A stretch of DNA of 64,000 bases from Puccinia triticina (Eukaryota > Basidiomycota > Pucciniomycetes > Pucciniales > Pucciniaceae), in assembly GCF_026914185.1 (NCBI RefSeq), contig NC_070558.1, positions 6,767,501-6,831,500 on the forward strand. The letters are read 5' to 3'. Made by a program: the position numbers and the translations under genes. The notes under the pieces were generated by a model. The model had not been told where the DNA came from and ran no database searches. It saw nothing but the letters and a program-made list of their open reading frames with translations. Shown here piece by piece: positions 23,517 through 34,952 of this stretch; position 1 is the first letter of the stretch, and the number at the start of each line of letters is the position of its first letter.

Positions 23517-26500
23517 ATGGGTATCAGGAATTTAGCCCAAAGGTTGCACTGCAAACTCACTGCAACCCAACCGACCCAACGAAACAAAATGCCTGCCTTT
23601 GAGGGTGATGGTGGCAAGAAACGGAAGCGGATACAAAAACCAAACACCTCGGCTGGTATAGCTTTAAAAAAATCACTTGATCTTGAAAGCCAACATGCAC
23701 GACTCTCACAACCCACTCAACAACAGGGAAGCAATTGTTTTCAGCCCAACAATCGACAATCACCTCAATTTGAACTCAATCCTCTTGAAAGCTTTGGATT
23801 AGATGGGAATCAAGAAGATGTCGATCAAATGCAAAACCCAGTCACTGATCCAAAAGTCACCAGTCTTTTTGAGTATTTCCTAAGCAAACATTACAAACGG
23901 AAAAGAGAAACCGAAGAGAGACACTGGGAGGAAGTGCATGAAGGTATGTTCTCTTGGTATCAACAATGTGCAACTAAGACATCCAATTGGGGAAACCAGG
24001 AGTTGTGGAATTACGATTGGAAAGAGTTATGCAATTGCACTCACCACCGATCTCGCATGGTTGTTTTGATTGATCTTCTCAGTAAGTAATTCGGGATAAT
24101 TTGATAAATCAATTTGGACAGATAATTGTTCCAACTCAAATGAGGAATTTAATTCAACAGGTCGTAAAGAGGAAGAGGTTCACTTCTGCGAATGCCAACC
24201 CGACCAGATTAGGCTGATTCAAATGGGCTACATAGGTGGTTCCCCCAAGTTTCCTCAAACCGCATTTTCGATCAGACTGCTACAGTTCCACCATATCCTT
24301 TGGAAACACACCGCAGTTTCCATCAGCCCTTTTTCAAAAGCATTTGACGAGTTTCTGGACTTCAACAGCCCCCTTGTGGTGGTAAAAAAAAACCTTCCAG
24401 ATGGCCAAACATCGTACAGTGTATGTCATTGATTATCAGTTTGTCAGATGGATGTTGATGATGTGTTTTTCCTAGGCTCGGCAATGGCAACGAACATTGT
24501 CATCTGCTGTGGATGCCTATCGCGAGATGCTCAGGCGAGAGGAATTGCTGTCGGAGGAACTCTTGTCAATGGGACCCATGGATAAATTGGCTAATCTTTG
24601 CCCAAAGTGCTTCGGACCCCCTGTTCCTGGAAAAACTGAAAACGAACCAGACTATATTGTTTGTCTGGACGGAAACTTCCAACATAGAAGACATATGGCT
24701 GCCAGTGTAGAAATATCAAAAATCAAGACCCCAAGGCTATTTATTGCGCCTGAAGAGGTTAAAGACATGGAAATGTCTATGCGGACCGAAGTTGATTGCG
24801 GTCAAGTCAATATTAATGTGGTACGGTTGATTAATATATAATAACAGAAAAACATTTGTAACAAATGAAAATACTAATCATTGTTGGATATTCTATGATA
24901 GGACCCATGTACCGAGCAACATACTGCTGCCAACAATGTCCGATCAGCTAGCACATGGGCCGGTTGTGATGATACTGGAATATTTGGAATGGCATGCCGA
25001 CATGATCAACTATTAAGGATGATAAACATTGTTCAGAGCGGTGAGAAGTGAGCACATCCCATTTTTAACCTAAGCAAATAGTTTAAATTGACACACTTCA
25101 CCAAAATAACTAGGGCCTACTACCCAATGACAATGATCCAAAACATCTTATCAACCACCAAGTCTGAATCAAATCAACAAATTCCAAAGAAAATTGGCTT
25201 CCTCTACGACATTGGATGTAATATTGAAAAAGGAATATTAAGGCGGAACCAATTTTCTGGTGAAAGGAATTGTAACCAGCTCATGTTCGGAACCAGTGTG
25301 TTTCATGCTTATGTCCATGAATGGTCATGTCAACTGAAATATAACCCACGACTGAATGAAGGATGGGGAATGTCCGATGGAGAAGGAATGGAACGGAAGT
25401 GGTCTTCCTTATCTCCTTTGATCAGCCAACTCAGATACTCAACAAAAAATCACCGACTGGTTGCATTGGACCTCAGTTCAACTCATCACAACGAAATTGG
25501 AAAGATTCATGCTTGTATGTGATATTATTATTGAGAAATTATGATGTAAAAATACTGTTTGGCTAAATAGATTATGTTAAATTCCAGTGAAGATGCTTTT
25601 GGATCGAGGTAAAGAAATTGAGAAGGTAATGCTATCATCCAAGGATAAAATAACCCAAATAACCATTCAACACGGACACACTGTTGGTTACCTGCAAGAA
25701 CAATGGATGAGGCAGCGAGAATGTCAGCTCTCGGTGATGGAAACCGATACAGAGAGAAAGCTGAAAGCTCAAGTGGAGGAATTGGTGGATTTGGAAGACA
25801 AAATAAGGGAGGCACAGTAAGGCATATTTAATTTAACTTAATATACTTTTTGAAATGATGCGAATTGATTTTTATTTTAGTGAAGAGCTAGTTTTGCTAC
25901 AAAGAAGAAGAAGAAACCGTACCGAAGCTGAAAAAAATCAGATGGAACAACTTCCGAACACTCTTGTATCATTGGAGGAAGAGATTGAGAATGTTCTCCA
26001 GGAGCTTGGCTCCCAAGCATTCCGAAATCTTCCAGGGGCATCAGGTATTTATTATTATTGCTCAAATAGACCGTTAGGAAGAAGAATTCATTCTTTTCTC
26101 TGCATGCAGATGCGGAAACAAAGCTATTAATCAAGTTGAAGATCAGCAAAGCTAAACTGTACGAGGCCAAAGTTGGTGTGTGCGAAACCCAGAAAAAATG
26201 GGATCAACCTAAATCAGGTCGGTACCATGTAGCATCTGGAAAGCAATGGATTCTGCTATATTTTGATTTGCACCTGACCTCAATTGTATCATTTAATAAG
26301 AATAGGTACCCGAGTGCAAGCAAGGTTTAAGAAGCTGATGAACTCAAAGATTAAACTTCTGAAAAACAAATGGATTTCATATAATACAAAGGCTCAGGAT
26401 TATAACAACCGATTTTCCGCATCAACAAATCTAGATACACCCAATTTTGAAGCTATCAAGAAAATGAATCTGGATGATGTCTTTTGGAACTCCGGATTAT

Positions 26501-27120
26501 TTACTCATCCACAGGAACCTTGGGCCGTTGAAAAGAGTATCCAGGAAGGAATCGAAGCATATCTTATCATGAGTCACAGCCAGGACGAGCTTCGCCGCAT
26601 TGCACGGGAGGCTAGACAAGCGGTCCAGTGGGGAGTTGAGAAATCTGGGTGTCTAGAGAGGATATCGGAAATATTGTTACAATCAGGCAAGATTGATAAT
26701 TTGTTTTGCTCATACATGAATGGGTAAACTGATTCTTTTTCCCTGGAGGATATGATAGGTGATTCAAATGAAAATACTGCCTTGTCCGAGTTAACAGCCA
26801 CTCATAAATTACCAAAATCAGTTCTCCAGTCCATCTATCAAAACCTGGCAAAGGTTCACTGCCGACTTTGGATGTCCTGGAACTCACACTGCTCAATTTT
26901 ACTAGATTGGAGTGCAAAATATCTCAACATTCCGGGGTACAATGACACAAATCTTAAATGTCAGTGGGCCCGAGTCATTGAAAACTGTCAGCCTTTATGG
27001 GAAAAAATTGTAGGGGGCCCATCTGTCATTCTAGAATTTGAAAACCCACATGACCAATTAGAAGAAAATCTTTTAGACAATGAGGAGATCCAAAGTAATA
27101 AAAATTGTAATGATTGTTGA
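23517..27120 (+). CDS. KDZ-superfamily transposase
   Basis: Nine exons: 23517-24081, 24161-24420, 24476-24820, 24902-25047, 25114-25514, 25588-25816, 25881-26044, 26110-26217 and 26306-27120. All phases agree, for 1009 residues if an in-frame TAA at 26725 is ignored. The N-terminus is basic (KKRKRIQKP). CNCTH / CECQPDQIRLIQMGY resembles the CxC-type zinc region followed by AFSIRLLQFHHILWK. The catalytic core shows a CPKCFG pair, then VCLDGNFQHRRH (first acidic residue), CDDTGIFGMACRHD, FLYDIGCN (second) and SDGEGMERKWSSLSPL (Glu). This is the Kyakuja-Dileera-Zisupton pattern. Coiled-coil stretches follow. The TAA removes the last ~130 codons, whose frame is otherwise open, so the copy is probably weakened but keeps its catalytic motifs. 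Confidence 0.82.
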
Positions 27121-27383
27121 AGTTAAATATCATTTTGAAAATTGGTATAATCAGGCAGTGTTACAACTGAAAACCGCGCGTTTGCGCAGCTCTAAATTGT
27201 AGGGGGCCCATCTGTCATTCTAGAATTTGAAAACCCACATGACCAATTAGAAGAAGATCTTTTAGACAATGAGGAGATCCAAAGTAATAAAAATTGTAAT
27301 GATTGTTGAAGTTAAATATCATTTTGAAAATTGGTATAATCAGGCAGTGTTACCACTGAAAACCGCGCGTTTGCGCAGCTCTA
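27005..27383. repeat. 189-bp tandem duplication at transposase 3' end
   Basis: The segment from AAATTGTAGGGGGCCC through ACCGCGCGTTTGCGCAGCTCT occurs twice head to tail, with only two or three differences. The first copy holds the last codons of the transposase; the second repeats the coding end and stop downstream. Recent duplication. Confidence 0.9.
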
Positions 27384-27521
27384 CCACTGAAATCAGTGTG
27401 TTGGTGCTGCACTGCTCTTGCACTGCCCTACAGCTGAAATAAGTGCTTTTGCGCCGCAAACCCTCGGCTTTTACCATGTATGTTGGAAAGAATGTTTTTA
27501 ATGCTGCTAGAGAATGACAAA

Positions 27522-28522
27522 TTAGACCTGGGTACGGGTTGCACCGCCTGTTTGGGTGGTTTTTTTGCAAAACTCCAGCACCTGGCGCGTACCAGCAGTC
27601 TTTTTGGTGGTACACCGTTCGGCTAGTGGGATATGCGATGAACTAGACGGACCTTCCGAGGATAGTTCCACGGACGATGCGACCGTAGAGTTAGACGGTT
27701 GAATTGCCGAAGCCTGGCAGACAAAAATGTTGCTGTCAATCCGAGCATTGAAGAGTACAATGTAAAAGAAATCACAACACTAAGAGAGTTTATTTCATGG
27801 TTAGAATGAGGTTGGTCTATCTGACAAGCTCAGAGACAGAGAAAGAAATAAACAAGTCATGTACCTAAGAGCGGAACTATTGCCGGCTCTGGTATGAGAT
27901 AGAATAATAATGGGAGAAGACTGCTATGGCAGCTAGGACCACGAGATCGTGGGGAGAGGACAACTGTCTGGGATGAGCAATTGTGCTCGTTCAGGCTTGG
28001 TACTTTAACGTCCGCCGATACGAGTGAGAAGCGTGCCGGGACTGCTACGGTCTGTTATTGTAACAGATCTCTATATCAGTGACCGGCTACGCTTTGATGA
28101 CTCTGCATCGAAGGACTTACCACTCGTTGAGGTGGAAATCCTTTCGATGAGGCTGGAACCGATTCGGTCTGAGTTGGCGTCGGGCGAATGCTTGCTGTAA
28201 TTAGAACATTGTTCTTTTAATCAGCAGCTCGCTCCTCGGCTTGTAACGAACCCAAGGAGCACAGCTTACCTATTCGGTGTTGTGCTTCTCTTGGGACGTT
28301 TAGGCTCTTCGTCGGATGTAGACGTGGCTAGAAGGAGAGGAACAAAGTTTCAGCTTCTCGCCTACTCCTATTGTCTGAGAGTCTCATGCTTATGCATGGA
28401 CCTGGGGGTCGCGCGGACTCACCATTCCCCCTTGCGGGGTTAGGGTTTCGCTCCTTGCGCTTCCTTTGCTCTGGGGCGGGCCCTGAGTCTTGAAACAATG
28501 TTTTTGACTGTGTCTTTAACAA
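27522..28522 (-). pseudogene. Fragment of a spliced gene, possibly a transposase N-terminus
   Basis: Minus-strand exon-like pieces with canonical splice signals. 28522-28419 reads GPAPEQRKRKERNPNPARGN before a GTGAGT donor. 28331-28270 reads TSTSDEEPKRPKRSTTPN before GTAAGC. A piece near 28201-28120 begins SKHSPDANSDRIGS. A last open stretch near 27725-27522 contains SSSSHIPLAERCTTKKTAGT and ends TRTQV-stop. Low complexity, basic and Ser/Pro-rich, as in N-terminal tails of hAT-like proteins, but no diagnostic domain is present. No ATG was found and the joins between the last pieces are uncertain. Confidence 0.35.
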
Positions 28523-28582
28523 AGTATCGCATCCCTTCCTGTCGAATTAAATCACAGTTTGAGGCAGATAGGCGAGCCAAAC

Positions 28583-29536
28583 TCAAAAGCGCATGAGGGG
28601 AACATGAAGTGCTTTCACGATGAAATTCTTCCCGTTTTCGCTTTTGATTTTGATAAGACCGCGACCTTTAACGGATAACAATTGACCGCTAGCCACGCTG
28701 ACAGCAGAATCGAAGGATTCGTAATTGGCGAAATAACGACGAGTTGGGAACATGTGATCAGAACAGCAGCTATCTAAAAATATTAGACTGCTGTTCTGGA
28801 CGACCGCCAACGCTTGAGGGTTGGACACACAGACGTAAACACCGCTCACGTCCTCCGAGGTCACCGCGTTTGCTTTCTTCTTCGCATTTTTCTCATTCAT
28901 CCGTTTCTTGTAGGCCTCCGGAGCCTTGTTTGGATGCAGGTGGTAGCAATTTGCTCTAGTATGACGAGCATTTTCATTATGTTCACCGCCTTGACAGGTA
29001 GCGACAACAGTTTTCAAAGCCGACTCGGATTTGATAGTAACCGCATCTGAGCTGGTAGAAGGGTTTGAATTGTTGAGACTTAATGATTTAGAGTTAAGAT
29101 ATTGCTTGACTGTGTCAATGTCGATGGGACTTTTGTTCAAAAGGGGATCTTTAGTATACTCCAAATTTGAAGGCAATAAATTGACCAGATATTCAGCAAG
29201 AAGATGTTCGTCAAGAGTTCGTTTCTCCATCTTCACAATCTGAATTCCAACCAAACGAAGATGAGAAAGACCCAAGTCGATATCGGTAATAAATTGATCA
29301 AGATTAGAGATGTATCTGATTTTTAGAAAGTCTTGATAAACGACTGATTGATTTTGAGCCGATGCCGACTGAAAATGATTGATCAGAGCAGTCCAAATAA
29401 GGTGAGGCTGCTTTTTGTTGTCCTTGGTAATGAATTTGGCGTAGTTTTCTACTCCCAAATTTCGGCCTAGGATGCCAGCTGCAACTCCTTTTTGAAGTTT
29501 AAGAGTGGCTTTGGCAATTGGATCCCTTTCGGATCA
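28583..29536 (-). pseudogene. Ty1/Copia Gag-protease fragment
   Basis: The open minus-strand frame reads as Copia Gag: KATLKLQKGV, LIWTALINHFQ, and KIRYISNLDQFITDIDLGLS followed by KRTLDEHLLAEYLVNLLP. It then runs into the protease core with the active site degraded or variant, LDSCCSDHMFP (usual D-S-G/A-x-S-H-M). It is cut at both ends: no LTR, integrase or RT follows. Same superfamily as the element at 51.7 kb but clearly a different family. Nested within the KDZ-like element. The longest ORF ends at 28583 by TGA. Confidence 0.8.
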
Positions 29537-30928
29537 GCGCTTCTGCAGGGTGCTACTGCTAATTATAGCAGTTTGCTGCTGCTTGGACACTAATTTTAGC
29601 GCGCTGAATGTGGGATGTATTCACCACATGTACATATGTAGATTGGCTGACCAGGAAAACCAGCCCCAATCTTTTGCATTGACTGCTTGAAGGAATGAGT
29701 GCGCACTGTGAAGAACAACAAAGAGTCCTCCTCCCAACTACCATCATCAGCCAATTTTCTCATCAATGCGCTTCCTGGCCAGCCAAAATCAACTTTCTGT
29801 TCCATCATCCTGTATGTTGGAGACTTGTCCTCTTGCCCTCCCTCAACCCTCAGCCCTCCTGCAGATTCTCACTAGAGAATCTTCTGGCACACACAGGTGC
29901 CAGCAGTACCTGGGTTACCCACCTCTTTTTTGAAAAAAATAGGCACCTGTACTTGCACCTGGCACCAGGCAGCAGGTGCCACGGTTGTACCGGCAGTACT
30001 CTTCCGGAAAGAGTCCTTTTGGGATGAAAAGGCTATACAGCCTTGACTCCCGGAAGGGATTCCTATGACAACAAGGTTATACATCAGACTACCAGGCTAG
30101 AAAGCCTTTTTGCTGGCAAGTGATCCCTTGCCGACAAGGAGGCTGTATAGCCTTGTCTTCTGGTCTGGAAGAAATCTCTGGGAGACAAGGCTGTATAGCC
30201 TTTTCCTCCGCAAGGGATCTGATCCCTGTGGAGGTCTGGGGTGTGGGGATCTCTGGTGCTTTGCTACTGCTCTAAGGAACAGTTTTCTGCATGTGTTGAT
30301 GCTAAAATGCTACTCTTGATCTAGAATCTGAAACACTAGGTTCTCTGAAAAGGATGAAAGAATTATAAGCTGAGTTGGTGACTAGATTATCTGACATCTA
30401 AGCAACAGTGTAACAGCTTTGCTGCGGAATGCGCAGCTGTTTTGGAGGCTGCGTTGCTGCACTAAAAATAGTGGCCCCAACCGCTCTGCTACCCCAGTTT
30501 GGGCTGGGGAAAAAGTAACTACTTTTGGGGCTGGCTGATTAGTGGTCCCCCGCAGTGCTTAGCCTTTTTTTGGTCAACAGCAGTGGTTACACCATTTTTG
30601 GTGCCAAACGTGATAAATAAGCATGGATGATTTAAGTTAGCGTAACCACCTGCTGTAGCAAAGCGCCGCGTTTACACTCTTGGTATAAGGCATAAACTTC
30701 ACAATAAATGCTACCTATTGATACCTTGTTACTGTGAAGCCCCCTGCCAGCAGCAGTGTTTCACATCAAGGTTCATTGTATTACTGAGCCCCTGGCAAGG
30801 GATGAACATATAATTGTAGCACCTTACTTCCCCAGTCAGCGGAGAATTGGGCTTTCTTGGTCTCTCCTGGCTAGGTGAGATGGTTTACCTTTAACATCAT
30901 CCCTGGAGAAATTTTGAAGTTGGATGAA
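29537..30928. other. Repeat-rich spacer, no gene
   Basis: Contains palindromic AAGGCTRTAYAGCCTT units (30025-30210) and, from 30735, a TGTGAAGCCCC start like that of the small LTRs elsewhere in this window, followed by CTCCTGGCTAG-GTGAG near 30864. This suggests a truncated LTR of the same group. No protein supported. Confidence 0.35.
30025..30210. repeat. Dispersed palindromes AAGGCTRTAYAGCCTT
   Basis: Full 16-bp palindromic cores at about 30028-30043, 30129-30144 and 30187-30202 and a half-decayed one at 30075, each next to CTCCGGAAGG / TGACAAC-type spacers. Non-coding. Confidence 0.65.
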
Positions 30929-31631
30929 GGGGCAGCCTAAATGCACTACCAAACTTTACTACATGTACTCCAAAAATGGAGTGCACAATTGTGTACTCCA
31001 AAAATATAGGAGTGTACAACAGTTCACTCCATGAATTGCAGGAGTAAACATATGGCTACTCCAGAAAATGTTCAATTTTTGGAGTGTGCAATCCTTGGAC
31101 TAATAATATTTTGGATTGCACTATTGTGCACTCCTTTTTCAATTTTATTTTTACATTTTTTGCTCTGAGAAATGGAGTGCAACACAATGCACTCCTATAC
31201 TAAACATAAGGTCAACCTCCAAGACCTTCCAGGGTTGCTTGAACTTGTTCAAAAATGGCTGGACTTGAGTCTATATATATAATGATTTGGAGTCCCAAGT
31301 TTCCATTTTTTTCTGTTTGGTTTCCTTATCCATACAGAATAATTATGGTTTTGGTTATTTTCTTATTTTAGTTCTTAGTTAATTTGTCAAAGAAATTCAT
31401 TTTCAATTTTTTCTGGATCTTAATTGATGAACTCCAAGTTCTTGAGATGCAAAGTTGTGCACTCCAGATTTGTTGGAGTGCACAGGATCAACATTGGAGT
31501 GCACACATGGTGCATTCCAGATTTTCAGAGTGCACAGGTTGTCTGCTGTAAAACTTTGGGAGTAGACTAATTTTCACTCCAATATTTTGGAGTACATGTA
31601 GTAAAAGTTGGTAGTGCATTTAGAATGCCCC
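30929..31631. mobile_element. MITE-like DNA element, 703 bp
   Basis: Terminal inverted repeats of about 45 bp: the left starts GGGGCAGCCTAAATGCACTA and the right ends with the complement of GGGGCATTCTAAATGCACTA; the homology continues through TTTACTACATGTACTCC. The interior carries many GGAGTGCAC / GTGCACTCC boxes in both orientations. No ORF. Target duplication not resolved. Confidence 0.82.
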
Positions 31632-31904
31632 TTAGATAAATATATGGGCTTTAATATTACTTTCCAATGCAGTGCATAGCACATCAATTAGAATCAGTTC
31701 CAGTAGTTTTAATTTGAATTTGATTTGAGTCCAATAATGCCTGGGAGAATTTAAGCTGGAATATTGGAATAAATTTGAATAATGGCTCAAAGGGGCGTGT
31801 AGAGGGCCAATTCAAGCTTCTCTGAGGCCCAAAGGCCCCAGATGAGTTTGCACAGGCCCTCTACCAGCCCCTTTGGTGCAACACAAGAAAAAATCTGCCT
31901 CTGG

Positions 31905-32225
31905 CACTTTGAAAAGTGCGTCTGCCACTACAAAAAGTGCATCTGCATGAAAATTGCGTCCACCACTATGAAAAGTGCGTCAGCCACTATGAAAAGTGCG
32001 TCTGCCACTACAAAAAAAGGCGTCTGCCACTATGAAAAGTGCATCTGCCACTATGAAAAGTGTGGAGGCCAATATGAAAAGTGCATCCACCACTATGAAG
32101 AGTGCATCCACCACTATGAAAAGTGCATCCACCACTATGAAAAGTGAGTCTGCCACTATGAAAAGTGCGTCCCCCACTATGAAAATTGCGCCTGCCACTA
32201 TCCAAAGTGCATCTGGCACTCTGGA
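31905..32225. repeat. 21-bp minisatellite (CCACTATGAAAAGTGCATC)
   Basis: About fifteen units of 21 bp with small substitutions. Being a multiple of three, it keeps several frames open on both strands and creates apparent repeat proteins (KSASATM units), which I do not call as genes. Confidence 0.9.
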
Positions 32226-32504
32226 TAGTGCATCCACCATTATGAGATATGCCTCTGGAAATATTATAAGCGCCTTTGGCACCATTATATTTTTGACCAA
32301 TGACCCTGTCATAGAAATATGGCCCAGAAATGGGCCAAAATAAGTCAGAAACACAAAAAATGTAATTTTTTTGGTGTTTTTGATGTAATTTGGAAGTTTT
32401 TCTGTTGAGCATCTCCAGATACTCAAATACTCAACAAATCAGTATTTGAGGGGCCCAAAAAACGCGTCAAATACCACCCTGCTATGCACTGTTCCAATGT
32501 GAGC

Positions 32505-34880
32505 TGCATGAGCTCAAGTTTCACCTGCAAAGGGAGGTGTGTGAGCTGTATTGTTTTCTGCCAGGTGGAGCTGGTTGAGGAGTATATTTAACTGCCAGTG
32601 GAGCTGCATGGTTTGCATCTTCCAGGGTAAGTTTCATGAGCTGTATTTTTGCCTGCAAGGGAGGTCTGTGTGAGCTGAATTTTAACCTCCTGGGGGAGCT
32701 GGTTGAGCTGAACTTTGACCTGCGGGGGGGGGAACTGGTTGAGCTGGATTTCACTCTTCCAGGGGAGCTGTGGGAGCTGGGTTTTCAACTGCAAGGGGGG
32801 CTGCGTGAGCTGGATTTTTTCCTGCCAGGGGGATCTGAGTGAGCTTTATTTTCACAGGGGAGATGTGTGAGCTGTAATCTCCCCTGCCAGGGGTAGCTGC
32901 GTGAGCTGGAATTTTTTAGGGGAGCTGCATGAACTGTATTTTACTGTGAGCCCCCTCCCAAGGTTTCACGCAGTATCACAAGACCCAGAGCCCCACCCAT
33001 ATAGTCCCAGCTCCTCCTCACCTACCTAGCTCTGCAGAGATACTGATCTCTCAAAGCTAGCTCCTTCCCCTTTTGAAATAAATCACGGTTGGGCACTAGA
33101 AACCATATAGACCAGGTTCTCAGCACCTTTGCAATTCTTTAGTGAAGATTCCAAACAGGACTCTTACATTTACCCTGGCAGGGGGAGCTGAGAGAGCAGG
33201 ATTTCAGTCTGCTAGTGCTGTGTGAGCTGGATTTGCAACTGTGAGGGGGGCTGCGTGAGCTGTATTTTTCCCTAGCAGGGGGAGCTAGTTGAGCTGTAAA
33301 TTCACAGGGGAGCTTTGTGAGCTGCATTTTTTCCTCCCAGGGGGAGCTGACTGGGCAGAAGTTTTACCTACCAGGGAGAGTTGTGTGAGCTGGATATTGC
33401 CTGTCAGTGGAGCTGCAGGAGCTTTACATCCAAGGGGGAGCTGTGTGAGCTGAATTCTACCCTGCAATGGGGAGCTGCCTGAGCTGGATTTCTGTGCCCC
33501 AGGAGCTGCATGAGCTGGGTTTTTCACTGCCAGGGGGAGCTGCTTGAGCTGTATATTCACAGGGGAGCTGGGTGAGCTGGATTTTGCCTGCCAGGGGGAG
33601 CTGGGTGAGCTAGCTGGATTTTTAGCTGCCAAGGGGAGCTGGGTGAGCTGGATATTGCCTGCCAGGTGGAGCTGTGTGAGCTTTATTCTACCCTGCAATG
33701 GGGAGCTGCCTGATCCAGATTTCTGGCCGGGAAGCTGCATGAGCTGGATTAATCACTGCCAGGGCGAGCTGCCTGAGCTGTATATTCACAGGGGATCTGG
33801 GTGACCTGGATTTTGCTTGCCAGGGGGAGCTGGGTGAGCTGGATATTTCCTGTCAGGTGGAGCTGTAGGAGCTTTACATTCAAGGGGGAGCTGTGTGAGC
33901 TGAATTCTACCCTGCAATGGGGAGCTGCCTGAGCTGGATTTTCTGTGCCCTAGGAGCTGCATGAGCTGGTTTTTTCACTGCCAGGGGGAGCTGCTTGAGC
34001 TGTATATTTACAGGGGAGCTGGGTGACCTGGATTTTGCCTGCCGGGGGAGCTGGGTGAGCTGGATTTTTCCCTGCCAGGGGGAGCTGGGTGAGCTGGATA
34101 TTGCCTGCCAGGTGGAGCTGTGTGAGCTGTATTCTACCCTGCAATGGGGAGCTGCCTGAGCTGTATTCTACCCTGCAATGGGGAGCTGCCTGAGCTGTAT
34201 TCTACCCTGCAATGGGGAGCTGCCTGAGCTGTTTTTCTGGCCGGGGGAGCTGCATGAGCTGGATTTATCACCGCCAGGGGGAGCTGCCTGAGCTTTATAT
34301 TTACGGGGGAGCTGGGTGACCTGGATTTTGCCTGCCAGGGGAGCTGGGTGAGCTGAATTTTTCCCTGCCAGGGGGAGCTGGGTGAGCTGGATTTTTCTGC
34401 CAGGGGGAGCTGTGTGAGCTGTATATTCATGGGGGAGCTGTGTGAGCTGTATTTCACCCTGCAATGGGGAGCTGCCTGAGCTGTTTTTCTGGCCGCGGGA
34501 GCTGCATGAGCTGGATTTATCACTGCCAGGGGGAGCTGCCTGAGCTGTATATTCACAGGGGAGCTGCGTGAGCTGTATTCTACCCTGCAATGGGGAGCTG
34601 CCTGAGCTGTTTTTCTGGCCGGGGGAGCTGCGTGAGCTGGCTTTTTCACTGCCAGGGGGAGCTGCTTGAGCTGTATATTCACAGGGGAGCTGCGTGAGCT
34701 GGATATTGCCTGCCAGGGGGAGCTGGGTGAGCTGAATTTTTCCCTGCCAGGGGGAGCTGCCTGAGCTGGATTTTTATCTGCCAGGGGAGCTGTGTGAGCT
34801 GGATCTATGTGTGGCAGTGCACAAAAATTACCACTGCAAAAGTGAGCTGGTTGAGCTGCATTTGAGATGGGCTCATCCAG
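32505..34880. repeat. Right CAGCTC satellite arm (inverted)
   Basis: Same satellite as 11500-14160 in reverse (GAGCTG, GGGGAGCTG, CCTGCCAGGGGGAGCTG). It is cleanest near 33.5-34.8 kb and decayed near 32.5 kb, mirroring the left arm. A 224-bp solo LTR interrupts it at 32945-33168. Confidence 0.9.
32945..33168. mobile_element. Small solo LTR (224 bp) with TTTAC target duplication
   Basis: Begins TGTGAGCCCC and ends GACTCTTACA. It is flanked by perfect TTTAC direct repeats (32940-32944 and 33169-33173). Terminal sequences match elements A (TGTGAAGCCCC...CCCTTACA) and B, so it belongs to the same loose group of short LTRs. It interrupts the right satellite arm and is therefore younger than it. 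Confidence 0.82.
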
Positions 34881-34952
34881 CTCTGCATTGCCTTTGGTTC
34901 CAAACCGAGGATTGTGCCATATTTTTCTTTGGTTTCAAACTGAAGAATTTAG

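Larger units (their letters stand above)
11418..34952. mobile_element. Candidate giant KDZ DNA transposon with TET/JBP cargo
   Basis: Bounds are set by long inverted arms. The sequence from about 11418 rightward (TTTGAAACC, then CCTCGGTTTGGAACC) reappears reverse-complemented ending about 34952, and several hundred bp further in (11.6-11.9 kb versus 34.36-34.6 kb) are almost identical in reverse. The arms continue as CAGCTC-rich satellite for ~2.5 kb on each side. Between them lie a KDZ transposase (23517-27120), a TET/JBP oxygenase (17582-19258) and an unknown spliced gene (15199-16860). Association of TET/JBP genes with KDZ (Kyakuja-Dileera-Zisupton) transposons in basidiomycetes is established. 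That these arms are the ends of this KDZ element is my inference; I could not identify a clean target duplication. A Copia fragment, a MITE and a solo LTR have inserted later. Confidence 0.6.

Noticed and set aside
31842..32426. Repeat-protein ORFs (KSASATM; FIVVDALF)
   Set aside because: A 21-bp minisatellite is a multiple of three, so frames on both strands stay open. No sign of a real gene.
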